Source: Chitinophagales bacterium
GTDB taxonomy: Bacteria; Bacteroidota; Bacteroidia; Chitinophagales; JAHDHT01
Direction of reading: 5' to 3'
Length of the DNA stretch: 8,274 bases
Assembly: GCA_020631175.1 (NCBI GenBank)
Contig: JAHDHT010000129.1
Span: 2,121-10,394, forward strand
This document shows, piece by piece, positions 7,168 through 8,274 of the stretch. The notes beneath the pieces are model-generated. The model had not been told where the DNA came from. It did no database searches and saw only the letters and a program-made list of their open reading frames with translations. Every line of letters starts with the position of its first letter. Positions within the stretch are counted from its first letter, which is position 1. The translations under genes were made by a program, and so were the position numbers.

Positions 7168-8274
7168 AATAAAATTTAATGGTGTAAAGCTACTTTGTAA
7201 TACGAGTTCAGGATTTGTTTTTAACCAGTTTTGTAATATACTGGCATATACACGTCTAAAGTCAATCTTATATTTTAAATCTCCATCATCTAAATCGGAT
7301 AATGAAGGGATGTCATTGTAAAATCCGGCCTTTTTAAGATTAGGTGCCATTACAAATACATTATTAGCTGTACCATGGTCTGTGCCCCCACTTGCATTTT
7401 GTTTCACTCTTCTACCAAATTCTGAAAAAGTAAACACCATTGTATTTTTCCAGCAATCATTTACCTTAAGGTGATTAATAAATGCAGTTACAGATTCTGC
7501 ATATTGCTTTAACAACCTTCCTTGTTGGTTTTTTTGATTTACATGAGTATCAAATCCACTAATTGAAATGTAATATATTTTTGATCTGTTTCCGGATATG
7601 ATTAAATCTGCAACTGTTTTAAACTGCTTTGTAATTTTATGAAAAGGATAATCTGCATTTGTTTTTTGCACCTTACTTTTCTCCAATAAATAGTCAGCAG
7701 ATTCATAAGTTGATCTAAGTGTTTTATATAAATAATCTACTTCTTCATGATCATGGTGACCATGTTGAGCTTCATGATTTGCATTCAGATGTTTCAAAAA
7801 CGGATCGTTTACCTGCTTAAAAAATGATTCCGGATTGTCCATAACCAAACCATTAATTGTCTTTCCTTTTAAAGCTAAGTTTAATTCAGACCCGATTTCT
7901 ATTGCATCCAGAGGGTTCGCACATCCTCCACAATAATTATCAAGATACCTGCCTATCCAACCTGTATTCCAATTGTTTTCAGAACCACTAGCAGATTGCC
8001 ATATATCCATTGAACGGAAATGAGAACGGTTTGGGTTAGGGTAACCAACTCCGTTAATGATACTCCATTCGCCATTATCGTATAACGGCTTTAATGCATC
8101 GAGCGCTCTATTTATTCCGTACTTATCTGATAGCGTTGAATAGTCTTCTTTTTTAAGGGCAAGTCTTGGTCGTAAATTATAATAAATATCATTTTGATAA
8201 GGTATAATGGTATTTAGTCCATCATTTCCACCCGACAATTGAATAACTACTAAACACTTCTCTCTATTCTGAGT
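7165..8274 (-). CDS. DUF1501 domain-containing protein (N-terminus beyond the window)
   Basis: Open to the right edge: 369 codons plus stop, with the 5' end missing. The first visible residues, TQNREKCLVVIQLSGGNDGL, are the usual opening of the DUF1501 domain (PF07394), a family distantly related to alkaline phosphatases/sulfatases and commonly exported by the Tat system; the signal sequence would lie outside. Further family motifs (edge numbering): RSHFRSMDIWQS at ~83-94, GFDTH at 240-244, EFGRR at 285-289 and GTDHGTA at 297-303, with acidic and histidine residues suited to metal binding. A CxxC (YCGGC) at ~114-118 and a histidine-rich segment at 167-178 are extra. The visible domain reaches a normal C-terminus. 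Biochemical function is unknown for most of the family. A DUF1800 gene is the frequent upstream neighbour, but it would be outside the window. Confidence 0.9.
   Translation of the reverse strand, partial: TQNREKCLVVIQLSGGNDGLNTIIPYQNDIYYNLRPRLALKKEDYSTLSDKYGINRALDALKPLYDNGEWSIINGVGYPNPNRSHFRSMDIWQSASGSENNWNTGWIGRYLDNYCGGCANPLDAIEIGSELNLALKGKTINGLVMDNPESFFKQVNDPFLKHLNANHEAQHGHHDHEEVDYLYKTLRSTYESADYLLEKSKVQKTNADYPFHKITKQFKTVADLIISGNRSKIYYISISGFDTHVNQKNQQGRLLKQYAESVTAFINHLKVNDCWKNTMVFTFSEFGRRVKQNASGGTDHGTANNVFVMAPNLKKAGFYNDIPSLSDLDDGDLKYKIDFRRVYASILQNWLKTNPELVLQSSFTPLNFI

Noticed and set aside
8236..8238. TTG at 8238 as the start of the DUF1501 protein
   Set aside because: The reading frame stays open to the window edge and the upstream residues match the family's conserved opening, so the gene is simply cut by the edge.

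Overview
The window looks like a chromosomal segment of a Bacteroidota bacterium, probably of the Flavobacteriales/Cytophagales type, though this is not placed more finely. The reasons are: AT-rich DNA; no Shine-Dalgarno-like leaders; TAnnTTTG-type -7 boxes upstream of two genes; and gene families typical of that phylum (a secreted CotH-family protein carrying SprB repeats, a DUF1501 protein, and a second, divergent GroES). No RNA gene, insertion sequence, CRISPR array or phage gene is visible. Coding density is very high, and the longest gene-free stretch is about 110 bases.

Layout. Positions 1-2930 (minus strand) hold a very large secreted multidomain protein: signal peptide, chitobiase-like domain, CotH kinase-like domain, a second chitobiase-like domain, lamin-tail domain, then at least three SprB repeats. 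It runs off the left edge, so its C-terminus is missing. Positions 3041-4714 (minus) encode a long-chain acyl-CoA synthetase. An 88-base divergent intergenic region with a -7 box and copies of an AATTGAAT word separates it from a plus-strand cluster of three genes (4803-6783): a small lipoprotein, a methyltransferase-like protein with a built-in transmembrane hairpin, and a six-span membrane protein. They are joined by a 4-base ATGA overlap and an 8-base gap, so they are almost certainly co-transcribed. This cluster converges on a minus-strand pair at the right: a divergent GroES paralogue (6772-7143) preceded by a DUF1501 protein (7165 to beyond the right edge). The two converging reading frames overlap by 12 bases.

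How the genes work together. The two flanking genes, CotH/SprB and DUF1501, are of families associated with export beyond the cytoplasmic membrane. The acyl-CoA synthetase is ordinary lipid metabolism. The lipoprotein / membrane-methyltransferase / membrane-protein cluster is the least explained part of the window and is the best candidate for an undescribed envelope function. Its substrate cannot be read from the sequence. The orphan GroES paralogue has no chaperonin gene beside it.
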